This document shows, piece by piece, positions 1 to 10,529 of a stretch of DNA of 17,509 nucleotides. The notes under the pieces were generated by a model. That model was not told the DNA's origin and made no database searches. It saw only the letters and a list, made by a program, of their open reading frames with translations. The translations under genes and the position numbers were made by a program. Source of the DNA: Thoreauomyces humboldtii (lineage: Eukaryota > Chytridiomycota > Chytridiomycetes > Spizellomycetales > Powellomycetaceae); the NCBI GenBank assembly GCA_027596035.1, contig JADGJA010000328.1:5659-23167 (forward strand). Reading direction: 5' to 3'. The first letter of the stretch is position 1. Every line of letters starts with the position of its first letter.

Positions 1-138
1 GGTGTGCTGGGGGGGTCGCCCGCCCGTGGCTCGGTTTTTACCAAATTTTGCTTCCTAATACGGGGAACGTTGGGTGCGCAATGCGCATTAATATACTCGT
101 TCGCATAACCCCCCCCCCCCCCATCTCCTACCTCAACC
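1..138 (+). promoter_or_regulatory. 5' flank of the possible F-box gene, with a poly-C run
   Basis: No coding signal is visible here. A run of 13 C lies at about 109-121, just upstream of the first ATG (139), whose context CAACC-ATG-A is favourable for eukaryotic initiation. A pyrimidine-rich stretch before the start codon is common in fungal promoters, but no named promoter element can be recognised. Confidence 0.3.
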
Positions 139-1389
139 ATGACCGACATGGACGCTCAGCTACCGCCGTCTCCAACAACTGCTCGAATCGCCATGCTCGC
201 TCGCTCCGTCGGGGCTGCAGCTCGACGCACATTCCCACGACGAAAACCAAGTCTCCAGATCGATGCCGTTCGAGCGGCCGAAGCGGACGAGGCACAGGCG
301 TTGGAACTCGAGAGGGCTCTTCTTGCCGCTCGCCAGCTTCGCAGGAACTTTGACTGGAACGATCTTGCTCCAGCAGCCGAAAGTGCGCGGCCTTCGTTCT
401 CTTATAAGCCTCGAAGGAGGGACACGGCTCCTCCAGAAGCGTTTTCCACGCTCCACATGGCTCGCTCTCGTCCGCAGGGAGCACAAGCCGCTGGCAGATG
501 CCACCTTACCGCTCTCCCTACCGAGCTCCTATGCGCTATAGCCATGCGAGCTGGGTTCTTCGCATCTCTACAACTCATGCACACGTGTCGCTCCATGCGG
601 AGCTTGTTCTCGGAGCGCGCCGCCTGGACGCTCTACATGAACCCCAAGGCGTGTACGGAGGTCGTCACGAATACCTGCAGGATCACGACCAAGACCACTC
701 AATTCGATCACTTGGTGTTCGGGACGTGGAACAGAGCGTCGTTGCCGGGTGACATGCCGAAGGCGGGGGACTCGGATGCGCGACTGGAAGATGTCTTCTT
801 CGAGCATCGAACGCTTTCCGAGCAGTTTGATTTCTTGGGTGGCATCAGCGTCCGTGTCGGGAAAAGCGCCTTGGCGAAGATGTAAAACGACCCGCGTGAT
901 CTCCACCATTGTTATCGAATCCACTCACACCTCGTCTCTTTTAGGGCATTCTTCGAGCACAGGCATACGCTCCCCTGCTGGCTCGCCGACGCGGACGCTC
1001 GATCGAAAGCAGGGCGGTCGCCTCCACCGTCTCACAACCCGACCCTCGAATGGACTCCTGACTCAACCTCCAGCCTCCCTTCCTCCACAACGCGAGAGCG
1101 CCCTCACACGTGCCCGGAGTGCGCTTACTTCGACACCCAGCGCGTCCTCAAGTCGGTGTGTCTGCTCGACAAAGCCTACCTCGAGGACGAGGAGATCGAA
1201 TGGGACCACACGTTCGCTGACGGGCGAAGGAAGGTCGAGGTGAGGGTCAAACGGTATCAAGGGCTCCTGGGATACAGGTCCGTCAAGGATCTTCCTCTCG
1301 TGCACGCCAACGAGATATCGATAGATGGGAGGAAGGTTGAAGGCTGGGCGTATGACCATTTCAAATCGGTCGTCAGTCGGGATGCTTGA
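139..1389 (+). CDS. Possible F-box protein, 395 aa, two exons
   Basis: Exons are 139-881 and 945-1389, with a phase-2 intron at 882-944 (63 nt, GTAAAA...TTTTAG). The join keeps frame and gives 395 residues. Residues about 122-165 fit a degenerate F-box: they begin LTALPTELL, followed by amphipathic helices containing LQLMHTCRSMRSLF and AAWTLYM. F-boxes bind Skp1 and recruit substrates to SCF ubiquitin ligases. If this call is right, the rest of the protein would be the substrate-binding part. I see no WD40, LRR or Kelch repeats there. Exon 2 carries a single TCPEC (CxxC) pair, then a charged segment (LEDEEIEWDHTF) and a basic tail. The N-terminal 120 residues are basic and alanine/arginine-rich, including a helical stretch near 45-70. 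The substrate is unknown. The gene converges on the CCDC96-like gene, 112 nt from its stop. The F-box assignment is moderate; the gene structure is firmer. Confidence 0.6.
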
Positions 1390-1501
1390 CCTCACTGTGG
1401 AACTCGGCGTAGATTTGGCGTACGACAATACATGTCACATTCTGGTTACTTTGTATGTGCTTAGAGCGGTTTTATTCCGATCCTAACCATGCCCCCTTCT
1501 G

Positions 1502-3815
1502 TCACCACCCGACCTCCCGTCCCGCGAGGAGCTCTTCGTCGTGCACGGCGCTGTCGGCTACCCCCGCTAGAATCTGCGTCTTTCGGATCTTTCTCTTGAC
1601 GGCTAGTATCTCCTGAGCATGAGCTCCATGTCTTGCCTGCAGGATCTGGATCTCGTTCTCTAGCGCTGCCGTTTGGTCCTACGAAGCAGAACAAATAAAT
1701 GTTGGACGTCAGTTTCCCAATCCCAAACCAAAGGCAAAAGACAACACTGAATCGCAGTCGACTTCGACTTTCTGACTCACCACCCTCTCCTCGAAATCTC
1801 TCAACAATCCATCCTCACCGAGGAGACCCGCCCTCCTATCCAATCGAACATTGTCCTTTCTGACGGCATCTCTGCCCTTCTTGGCGGCCGGCATGGCGTC
1901 CCTCCACTTCAAGACGTCGGCATCGCACGTTCGGAGTTCGTTGGCCAGGACCCTCGCCTCGCCGGCGGTGTGATGCAGCTTCTCCTTGACATGGGTGAGG
2001 ACCTGAACGATGGTGGTGATCTTCTTTCGGAGTTTGAGGAGATCCTCGTTCCGGGCTTCAATCTTGGACGTGTAGGTACTGTTCTCGATCTTCAGTTGTT
2101 CGAAATCGATCAGGTGGAGTCCATCCGCTAGTTCTTCCTGTCAGGTCGGGGGCAAGGATCGGGAAAAGTAAGTAAGAGATGGAACGCCCGGTAAACGATC
2201 AGGAAGCAAACGACGGTCGGTGGTGTGATCGCAACTGACCTTCTGCCTCAGCAATCCCTCACACCTCCTCAACCTGTTCCTCAGCTTGATGTAACCGAGT
2301 CTGACGTCCACGACCTCGGCATCCTTCCTCTCCTCTGCCGCCTCGAGAGCGTCCACGATCTTGGGAGGCACCGGTTTACCGCTTCGAGAGTTTTCGGCAG
2401 CTCCTGCGATCTCCCGCTTGTAGGCTCGGAACTCGCCGCCCTTCCCACCGGCTTCGGCCCGCTTCTGGGAGAGACGACCTTCGTATTCCCGACGGGCTCG
2501 ACCGTGGACTTGGGCTTGCGCTCGTTGAGAGGCGGTCAGTGCCATCAGGGAGGAGAGGGCGGATCGGTAGCGACCCACGACGTCCGACCCGCCTTTGGAT
2601 TCCGTCGCTTCTCGAGGTTCGTCCGTCTGGGAAGATAAAACATCAAGACTGTCAGATGGAAGGTCCGCTAGCGGAGTTGCTATGTGATTTCCCAGTTACC
2701 CTCTTTCTTCGGAAATACTCTCCGAGAGCGTTCTGGAGGGCCGTGTTACGGGCCTTCAACCTCTCCTTCCCGTCCAGAGCAGCCTTGATCCCTGCGATAA
2801 GTTCCTCTCGGTCCTTACCACCGGTCGCAGGAGGCACAGTCGTCGCGGCTGCTGACGTGGCTGCCGATCCTGCTCCAGCGGCAGCCCCGCTAGCAGCCGC
2901 CGCGTCGGTGGCGGACGCATCCTCGTCGACCGACACCTGAACCTCCGTAGGTGACGTCGCTCTCAGTCTCGTGAGATCGAGAAGGGTGTAGACTCCTACT
3001 CCCTTCTTGTTCGCCTTCCTCCTCTTCTCATCATGTGCATCCGTATGCGCATCCGCATGACTAGCGTCGTCGACATCCACCTCCGCATCTGCATCCCTAT
3101 CACCATCACCATGGACGCACCCGACGTCCACTCCCCTGTCCTCATCCTCTCCATCTGCGTCGACGTTCACGAACGCGTAGGTGGCTGCCGGGGGCGGAGA
3201 TGTGAGGGTCCTCGTCGTGGCGGGCAGGAAGGACTGTTGGGGCATGAGTTCCGGTTCGGGTTCCGGAGACGGAGTTCTGACGGTGGGAAACCGGTCCAAC
3301 GAGGCGCTCAGATCATCCTTCTCCCTCAATTCCCCGTCGGTCCCATTCGTCTCGGATGCGTCGGACGGGTTCGTGATGGTGGTAGTCGAAGGATCGACGG
3401 TTGTTCCGTCCTCGTTGAGGTTTGCGGTGGCTGCCGTGGCGTCTTGTCCGTCTCCTGCGATTGGACCCGAATCACCAGGGTCGCCTCCCGCCGCCGTCGT
3501 GACGGCTCCCTCGTTGGGGACCCCATCTCCCGATTCCTCTTGCGCGGCAGTCCCTCCCGTCGCTGCCGATTCCGTCTTCTGATCCCCTGTCGGGCCGCCC
3601 TCCTGTGCCTGCGGATCCGGTACAGCGTCAGGTACGTTTGCAGCTGCTGTCGTTGGCGTTGCGGAAGTCGCTTCCGAGACCGATTCCACGGGTGCTGGTG
3701 ATGCGGGTTGCTGCGGTTCTGATGTGGACTGTTCGGGAGCCGCTGCTCCGGCCGATGGAGGAAGAGGCATTTCGACGTCACCGTCAACTTTCTCGCTTGG
3801 TGCTTCCCCTTCCAT
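1502..3815 (-). CDS. CCDC96/CFAP184-like axonemal coiled-coil protein, 678 aa, four exons
   Basis: Exons in transcript order are 3815-2700, 2626-2240, 2137-1781 and 1678-1502. All three introns (73, 102 and 102 nt) are phase 0. Residues 1-300 are acidic and low in complexity (Pro, Ala, Thr, Asp, Glu), with a His/Asp-rich patch. From about residue 335 to the end the protein is predicted coiled coil. The block at 445-620 matches the conserved CCDC113/CCDC96 coiled-coil domain (formerly DUF4201): VRLGYIKLRNRLRR, then ADGLHLIDFEQLKIEN (505-520), LLKLRKKITTIVQVLTHVKE (534-553) and GLLGEDGLLRDFEERV. In ciliates and animals CCDC96 pairs with CCDC113 on the axoneme, near radial spoke 3 and the nexin link, and affects ciliary beat. 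The acidic N-terminus also agrees with animal CCDC96. No lesion is seen, so the gene looks functional. Its presence implies either a flagellated fungus or retention for another role. Family assignment is strong; function in this organism is inferred. Confidence 0.85.
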
Positions 3816-4031
3816 CGTATGACGTGTTTGATTCTCCGTTCAAGGGGAGGGGAGAGGATGTGTGTTGATATGCTTTTTGAGCAAACTTCCTCGAGTGGTG
3901 GGTTGTCGATAGTGGTCTGCCTGTCTTGTCACAGCTTACAGAAGCCGTCCCCCCGCCGGCCGAGTGGCTGTGCAACTTCACCTTCCTAAAAACCACACCC
4001 CCCATTCGGCACCGAGCAGCAGCAGCAGTAA

Positions 4032-4427
4032 CCGGCGACCACCATCCTTGGAGTCGGTCTCCCAAGCAACTACCTGCAACAACCGCATGCCCACCGCACT
4101 ACTGTGTACCTCAACAGAGAATCATCCTCAATTGGCAGAAGGATTGGGAACGGAGGATTTACATTCGACAGCGATAACACCTTCGGCCTTCAGCCCGTCA
4201 ACCCTCCTTCTCCCTTCAACGACCAGCTCGTCTCCAGGTTGCTCCAGGGCATGCCTCACATGGGTAATCGCAAGGAAAATTCGCGTCGCGTTGAGTTCGG
4301 TCCGAAATCACCACAGTCGTTACAAGGACAAGTCCGGGTCCATCGAGAAAGTATCAAGAATCAGAGCGTGGAGAGGAGGAAGCGGGTCTCCGATCCATCC
4401 CCCAAGCCCGACCCGAGGGAACACTAG
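4032..4427 (+). CDS. Possible small plus-strand gene, start unresolved
   Basis: This lies in the 730-nt gap between the CCDC96-like start (3815) and the TXNL1 stop (4548). One frame is open from 4032 to the TAG at 4425-4427. From about 4140 its codons end mostly in C, T or G, as in the real genes nearby. The peptide includes GGFTFDSDNTFGLQPVNPP, LVSRLLQGMPHMG and a basic tail ending PKPDPREH. A 63-nt intron at 4264-4326 (GTAATC...TACAAG) would splice in frame, so spliced and unspliced readings share the same end. No in-frame ATG lies upstream, so an earlier exon or a lost 5' end is needed. I recognise no family. It could also be a relic, or a chance open frame in the CCDC96-like promoter. Nothing else was seen at 3816-4031 or 4428-4547. 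Confidence 0.3.
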   Translation, partial: PATTILGVGLPSNYLQQPHAHRTTVYLNRESSSIGRRIGNGGFTFDSDNTFGLQPVNPPSPFNDQLVSRLLQGMPHMGNRKENSRRVEFGPKSPQSLQGQVRVHRESIKNQSVERRKRVSDPSPKPDPREH

Positions 4428-4547
4428 CCATACGGCCATGGACCCCGAAGATACAGGAGAAAGAGCCTGATCAAAAGAAGCCTGATCGCTGAACTGTGAA
4501 TGTGTTGGTATACTAACCCATTGAAGACGAGCCCAAAATCGAAACAC

Positions 4548-5775
4548 CTAGTGCTCATGCTCGGCCTTCTTGAGCTCCTCCATCTTGGTTGTCCCAACGG
4601 GCGTGCCATATATGATGATCTGCTTGATACTCGTCGTTTCTTCGCCGCCAATGTTGTCCGCAATGAAAAACTGTAAGTGCAAGATATTGTCAGCAAACCG
4701 CAGCAGTTCGACCTTTCAGGCAAGGGAGACTAGCCCACTTACGTTGAGGTTGTGCACGTACTGGTACTTGACGAAGCGGAGCGGAATGACGGCACCGGAC
4801 TCGTACTCTTTCGCTGAGAGGGTGATCGTCTCGGCTGGGTCTACGGATTCCGCCTCGTCGAAACCGAGGATGGCGGGTGGGTTAACGAATGTACGGATGG
4901 TCTTTGGCGCCTTGTCTGGTGAAATCGATCAAAAAGTCAGTTCCGAAAAATGCAAGGATTCGGGCTCCGCAGCACGCTGATACACCTACCGATGGACTCG
5001 GCGATGATCTTGAAAGAGTGAACCTTCACCGCTTGGTTGAATGGAATGTTGAGGATGAGCTGCTCATCGACGTCGCTCTCGAGGAAAGCTTCCGTCTTCT
5101 CGAAGGCATTCCGCACAACATGGTCTGCGCTCTGGTTCAGACATTCGAGTTGCGGCAGCGTGATCATCTCCGTCAGGTCGCTGTGTCCACCCAGAGACAC
5201 TGGCAAGGTGGAATCGTCGGCGGCACCCTGGTGTTGCTTCACAATTTGTTCTAGGCCCTGCTTGTTTGCCCCTTTAAGCTCTGCAACCTTCTGAGCTGCT
5301 TTGAAAAAGTGAAACGTTGGCATTGCCTTTGAAGAAAGGTGGAAAACGACAATCTTCAGTATCGAGCACTTTGTGACGATTTCTTGTTCCTTAGTGCCTC
5401 GTCCCCTTACCTGCACGCCAGCCTGGGCGGCTACTTCTTGCAGCTGATCCACATCGACTTGAGCAAACGTGACATTTCTGATATTCGATCGAACATAATC
5501 CGTAACTAGCTCTCTCAGTGATTTCTTGCCTCTCAAAGCTTTGTGCCTCTACCTGTACTTGGTGCTCAACTCTTGGAAGAATGGTTTCATCATCTGACAC
5601 GGACCGCACCAGGTCGCTGTGAAGTCCACGACGACCTGCCGAGGAGGGTCGTTAGCTTGCGGCTGTAAACATTCGAGCATAAAGAATGAAACTTGCTTAC
5701 CAGCTTCCCGGCACCGGCAGAAGAGAGCAGCGATTCGTACTCGGCGGCGGACGTGATGGTTTTGACGAAGCTCAT
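4548..5775 (-). CDS. TXNL1: Thioredoxin-like protein 1 (thioredoxin plus PITH domain), 285 aa, six exons
   Basis: Exons in transcript order are 5775-5701, 5635-5553, 5477-5411, 5326-4990, 4915-4743 and 4670-4548. The five introns are 65-84 nt with clean GTA/AG ends, and the join gives 285 aa, close to the 289 aa of human TXNL1. Residues 1-105 are a thioredoxin fold with the active site WCGPC at 34-38 and the cis-proline in AMPTF (P78). Residues about 115-275 are the PITH domain: a short linker, then [43 protein letters not shown] and [13 protein letters not shown]. Animal TXNL1 (TRP32) docks on the 19S proteasome near Rpn11 and reduces disulfides there. The same role is likely here but inferred. 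It ends in KKAEHEH. It is divergent to PCF11 across a long spacer, and a CACGTG box lies 30 nt above the ATG. The gene appears intact. Confidence 0.95.
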
Positions 5776-5804
5776 AACGAAACAGATGCTAGGGGCGGTA
5801 GAAT

Positions 5805-5810
5805 CACGTG
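5805..5810. promoter_or_regulatory. CACGTG palindrome (E-box) upstream of TXNL1
   Basis: A perfect CACGTG hexamer lies 30 nt upstream of the TXNL1 ATG (in the minus-strand sense). Fungal bHLH factors of the Cbf1/Pho4 type bind this core. Whether it is used is unknown; a hexamer can arise by chance. Confidence 0.3.
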
Positions 5811-6091
5811 GTTGTTCCTGTACTTTTAAGGTATCGTGGAGGGGATCGTTGTGGAGATCACTTTGGGGTTCAGGTCAACCGATGCGGCTTGCACGCGTCT
5901 TTCGAATCTCCTTTTACGTTTGCACGCAATCGCAAGATTCGCAAAAAGAAGCATTCCCCCAACGATTCTGACTTCGCACTTCGGCGAAGACCACTAATCG
6001 CCTGAGGACACAACTTAAGTATCGGAATGGATGCTGTCCCTCATATTCACGCGGTATTTCAACAACGTGTGGAAAAGCGGATCGCCAATCA

Positions 6092-6118
6092 TAGGGCAGC
6101 GGCGTAGCCGCTGCCCTA
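6092..6118. repeat. Perfect inverted repeat: 12-bp arms, 3-nt loop
   Basis: The arm TAGGGCAGCGGC (6092-6103) is followed by the loop GTA and the exact reverse complement at 6107-6118. Nine of twelve pairs are G-C, so the structure would be stable as RNA or as a cruciform. It lies about 320 nt upstream of the TXNL1 start, in otherwise unremarkable spacer. It could be a relic of a small inverted-repeat element, a structured 5' UTR or a protein-binding palindrome. Confidence 0.75.
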
Positions 6119-7365
6119 ATAAGGAAAACTTAGACAGGAAGGTCAGCCCTCCAATCAAAAGTCGCAACTCCCACACACACCTGGCATAGCAGTTTCACTT
6201 AACCGCAGCTATCGACCTCCATCTGAAAGTGTTTCACTCCATGAGACTCATAGCGATGCCATGTACAGACAGACAGACTGGCAGGCTGTCAAAAGGTTTG
6301 AAAACAAGCCTCGCTTCGACGATACATGAATAGCTATAAGGATCACAGAAGACCTTGTGAAGCCGTTTGAACATATCTGCGGGGTTAACATTCCTACACC
6401 AGAAGGCAGTAGTCAATAGGCCTGGTGGGGGTCGTCCACTGGAATGGGCCTGTGCCGGCCATCGGTGGAAAACCCTAACCCTTCACGCCCGGAAGGTTTC
6501 TTTCGTTTCTCGCTCCACTTCAGCGCCCAGCAACAACAACCTTCTGCCCCGTCAACACGACACGCAACGACTTCGCGGCTAGGCTCGAGATTCCATCCAC
6601 CCACACGCTCCCTCTCACCAACACCGTCCGGTACTGCTATCAGTGTAGGATATCCGACTGTTCTCATTCTCCTTTAGTCCCGTCTCGTGCAGCCCTCCCC
6701 GAAAGCCTCGAGGTTTCCTGGGACCGAAACGATAATCTGTGAACTTTCCTTCACTTCAAGTGCGTCTCGGAACTAGTGCTCAACGTACCGAGGAATTCCC
6801 GACACCGTACGTTCAAGGTTCAGGGCAACCTCAAGTGCTTGTTATTTCAAGACTGGTTCCTTTCCAGGAACAATTCCCTTCTGGAATCGTCGTCTGAGCG
6901 AAAGACACATCAGGCGAATTCCATTTCTTTCCCATCCCACCCTGTCTCTTGCGCTCTCTCAGATTGCTAAAAAGAAAAATAAAAAGCCAGAGCCTCCCTT
7001 CCCCTTGGACCCCTTCCCCAGAGTTGCCTCAACTCTCGAGCCTGCGATAGCTTTCGGGGCGTCTTTTTCCCGCCGTTCTTTGCGTGCCCTTGCTGAGGGG
7101 AGACGGGCCTGAGAGCTGGAAAAAAGGCACCGAGATAGGAAGAAGCGAGTGGGAAACGTACGAGGAAAAAGAGCTGCTCGCAGCCTGAGAAACAGAAACT
7201 ATCGGGGACTGTTGGGCTGTTCGCGCGACTGTGGGGATCAGAGGGAAGACGCTTGCTTGACGGGAGACTTCTGACGTTTCGAGTATCAACCACGACAGCG
7301 GTACAAGGTTCTGCCCGCTGCTCCACCTTCCCTTGCCTTTCGAGCTTCCCGGCAAATCCCGAGCG

Positions 7366-10241
7366 ATGCCCCACGCAAACGCAGCTGATTTAGAGGCGAT
7401 CCGCCTGGAGTATCGGTCTTCACTGGGGGATCTCACGTTCAACTCCAAGCCGATCATTACCAATCTTACCATCATAGCGCAGGAGAACCTGGCAGCTGCG
7501 CCAGCCATCGTGAAAGCGATCGAAGACCAAATCCGCAATGTACGTTTTATGACATTGGAGTGAACTTTCAAATAACATGATTTTTGTTCGCATTGTAGTG
7601 CTCACTGCTGCCAAACCTTTCCTTTTCAGGCTCAGCCCAAGCAGAAACTTCCTGTATTCTATCTCCTCGACTCGATCTTGAAGAACGTGGGGGGAGCGTA
7701 CTTGGGGCTCTTTGCCAGGAACATTGTCCAGATCTTTGCAACAGCTTTTGACGCAGTGGAAGGCGAAGACAGGCAGAGGTTCGTCAAGGTTTTGAGCACT
7801 TGGAAACATCACCCTCCTGGACCGTTGTTTGCGCCCGGCGTTTTTGCAGCCTTGGACAATGCTGTGGCCAACATCTCCCGTCAGCCCGTGCGTCGACCAT
7901 CGCTCGGTCCCATATATGTAAACCCCGCTTTCAGAGTAAGTTCTATTACACCTCCTGTTTCCCATTTCAACAGAAGTACTCACAACTGTAAAGGCATTGG
8001 CACAGTCAGTATCTCCAACGGGATCTTCCTCTCCGCAGCCCTTCCCGGGTGCTAATCATCATCCACATCCGCACGTCAATGGTCATCAACACGGACGAGA
8101 CATGCAAGGACGAGGTCTTCCAGGACGTCAGCCGCAGAGGTCACCGTACGACCGTCCTCGCGGTGCTAGTCATCGTGGCGGTGCCCGTCCCGACATTCCG
8201 AGGCAGGACGACCCTCGACGACGCAATACACCACCAGTGAACACGGTTGGTTCAAGAGTCTCGGTAAGAATAGGCGCCCGTGTTGTCCTGAAACATGTTA
8301 CCTGTCTCCATATTATCCCCATCGCCTGGTTCTTTGCATACCCTTCTATCTCTTCGCGCGTTTTCCCCCGTACATGCGATTCTCTGGGTTGCTGCATATC
8401 TATCACACTTAACAACTTGGGCGGAGTTTGCGGCAACATTCTTTGATGTTTCTGCTGCTCAATGCCTCTAATGTGGCCATCAAATGCCCTGGCTTGTCAG
8501 CATGCGTTAGGAACATTAGACCTGTGCTGGTCTTACTATAAGGGTTCTGACCTTCTCTCTTTTGCCTTCTTTTCCTTTCGCATCTCCTATGTTTTGGTCT
8601 TTTCTCGGCTCCGCAGCATCCACCATATCCCCGCGGAAATCAATCGATCGGTAGCCCGGCACGCCTCCCACCCTCGAATCACATGCGCAACGCGGACGTA
8701 GATTCTCTCCGGCAGCAGATTCATACTCTTTTGACCCAGAAGCAAGGGATTGCTGCATTAAACCCGCTGGATGTCGTCACTCAAGGCCACATTACGGTTT
8801 TGACTCAGGTACGTCCCCATCTCACACCCAGGTCGTTCATGATCCTCGACCTGCCCTAATGTAGTAATTTCTCAGCTCGCGCAAGCTGTACAGCAGACGG
8901 CCCTCGACCCCGCCTCGATCGCACAGATTGGACAGATGCTTCAGCAGTACGCCAACGCCGCGCCTCCCTCGGTGTCCACACTGGCCGCTCCGCAACCTCT
9001 TGCTCTGCCAGTTCTCCTGCCGAACCAGGGATTCCCATCATTTTCCCTCCCGCAGTTCCCACCGGCAACGGGCGGCTTCCTGCCTCTCGCACAGCAAAGC
9101 CTGCTTCCAGCAAACCTCAGTGGTCTTCTGGGCAACACCGACCTGTCGGCGCTCCTGGGCGCTATCAACCCTGGAACCCAGCTGTCTGTACCATCGCAGC
9201 CGCAGGCTTTGCCGGTCTTTGGCAGCGGCAAACAGCCGGATCACATGGACGTCAGCGGTGGCGCCAATGCGACCCCGATGGGAGATCAACGAGAACATGG
9301 ACAAGGCAGGAACGACGGCGTGGTCTGGTCTGTCGCGGATCTGCCGCGAATCCGTCTGGTTCACGAGGATCTCAACAAGTAAGCCTAAGCTACCCCTTCT
9401 CTGAAGAGTCTTCCATCTCCAGTCGACAGCGCCTCTGTTAAAACTGTTCGGCGCTAATCGCTCGTTCTTTCTTCAGGACATACCCGATGGCCGTCCGACT
9501 CCTCTACGAGGCGCTCGACCTCCAGTGCCGACAGTGCGGGACGCGGTACCCTCGCAGCGATTCTGGACGATCCAAGATGGACCTGCATCTCGACTGGCAC
9601 TTCCGACAAAATCGACGGGCAAAGGAGAAGGCAAAGAAAGCTATCTCGCGCGACTGGTTTGTGGACGAGGATGAGTGGGTGCTGGAACAGGAAGTCAACG
9701 TTCGAGATCGCAAAGGTTCGGGACCGCGCATTTGGTTGTGGGATTCCATCCCGTCCGAGACAGAACACCGTCATCTCATATGCGATACGACCTTCCTTCT
9801 TCGTCTTCCAGTACCGACATTGTTCTTCGACAACGAGGACGTGACGGTCTCCGAGCCGGTCGAGGCCGTCTCCAACATCCCGGCTATCGCGGGCGAGACG
9901 AACCCTTCGTGCAAGATCTGCACCGAAGTGCTCGAAAAGTTCTACGACGAGGAGTCGGATGACTGGATGCTACGCGGCGCCGTCCGTGTGGATGGAAACG
10001 TACGTAGCCTTTTCCACCGTTTGCATGCTCAACTCAACCCTAACTCAAGTTTCACGTTGAATAGCTTTATCATCAAGTCTGTTACAAGGATGGGCAGGGC
10101 AAGACGAGTTCCCGCACTCCCACGCCGCCTTTGGTCGGAGAGACTCCGGCAACCGAGGGAGAGGGTCTCGTCGATGCGGTCAAGGCCGAGAAGTCGGCCC
10201 TCGGCTCCCAGGATATGGTCATCCAGAGCATTCCGTCGTAG
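7366..10241 (+). CDS. PCF11: Pre-mRNA cleavage complex II protein Pcf11, 714 aa, seven exons
   Basis: Exons are 7366-7539, 7630-7935, 7994-8263, 8617-8808, 8876-9378, 9477-9999 and 10065-10241, which keep frame over 714 codons. Residues 1-150 form the CTD-interacting domain: [43 protein letters not shown] and VKVLSTWK. This domain binds the Ser2-phosphorylated tail of RNA polymerase II. A His/Arg/Gly-rich linker follows, then a segment starting [13 protein letters not shown] and a Gln/Pro/Leu-rich stretch. The C-terminus has both Pcf11 zinc fingers: C499-x2-C502-x16-H519-x3-H523 (inside [12 protein letters not shown]) and C627-x2-C630...H659-x2-C662 (ending [10 protein letters not shown]). 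Between them lies [11 protein letters not shown], the region that contacts Clp1. Pcf11 couples 3'-end cleavage to termination in the nucleus. Intron 3 is unusually long at 353 nt; the others are 58-98 nt. The start codon gives the expected CID N-terminus. The gene appears intact. Confidence 0.95.
8264..8616 (+). other. Long third intron of PCF11 (353 nt)
   Basis: It starts GTAAGA and ends CTCCGCAG after a pyrimidine-rich tract. It is about five times longer than the other introns of this gene. Splicing 8263 to 8617 joins the linker to [12 protein letters not shown] in frame. No extra exon with recognisable sequence was found inside, although an alternative exon cannot be excluded. Confidence 0.6.
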
Positions 10242-10529
10242 AAGGATCGCGCGCACTACCGGGGATAAAGCTGGAGAGTCGCATCCAGCGCTTCTTGGGC
10301 AAAGTGCATAATACACCTTGCCGAGTCTCAAAATGCCATCCGTGGGAATATCTCTGATTTCCCGCTACTCTTGTCGTCGCTGGTTTAAATACATATATCG
10401 TATCAATCTTGCCTCCAAGTTGCCGTAGGTCTCTTAGGAGCTTGCAGCAACTTGCGGTACCGGTAGTTCAAGAACAACAATATCAGATCAAGTCTACCAC
10501 ATGGAAAGGGTTAGGGTAATGGATGAACA

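Larger units (their letters stand above)
5776..7365. other. Divergent intergenic region between TXNL1 and PCF11
   Basis: About 1.6 kb without a gene I can support. It must hold the promoters and 5' UTRs of two divergently transcribed genes. Open frames here, such as plus 6444-6677 and minus 7029-7571, have no recognisable domains and overlap one another on both strands. The half nearest PCF11 (about 6480-7365) is rich in pyrimidine tracts, as in fungal promoters or leader regions. A perfect hairpin lies at 6092-6118 and is listed separately. No tRNA B-box was found by eye. Confidence 0.5.

Noticed and set aside
100..125. Poly-C run as a telomere or assembly-end signal
   Set aside because: It is a single homopolymer with normal gene sequence directly after it and no repeated telomere unit.
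3033..3701. 222-codon plus-strand ORF inside the CCDC96-like gene
   Set aside because: It is the antisense shadow of the low-complexity acidic N-terminus, whose codon pattern leaves the opposite strand open.
6444..6677. 77-codon plus-strand ORF upstream of PCF11
   Set aside because: No domain, genic codon pattern or splice context; it fits the Ser/Pro/Thr-rich translation expected of a pyrimidine-rich promoter or leader.
7029..7571. 180-codon minus-strand ORF over the PCF11 start
   Set aside because: It is antisense to the first PCF11 exon and its promoter, and its peptide has no recognisable features.
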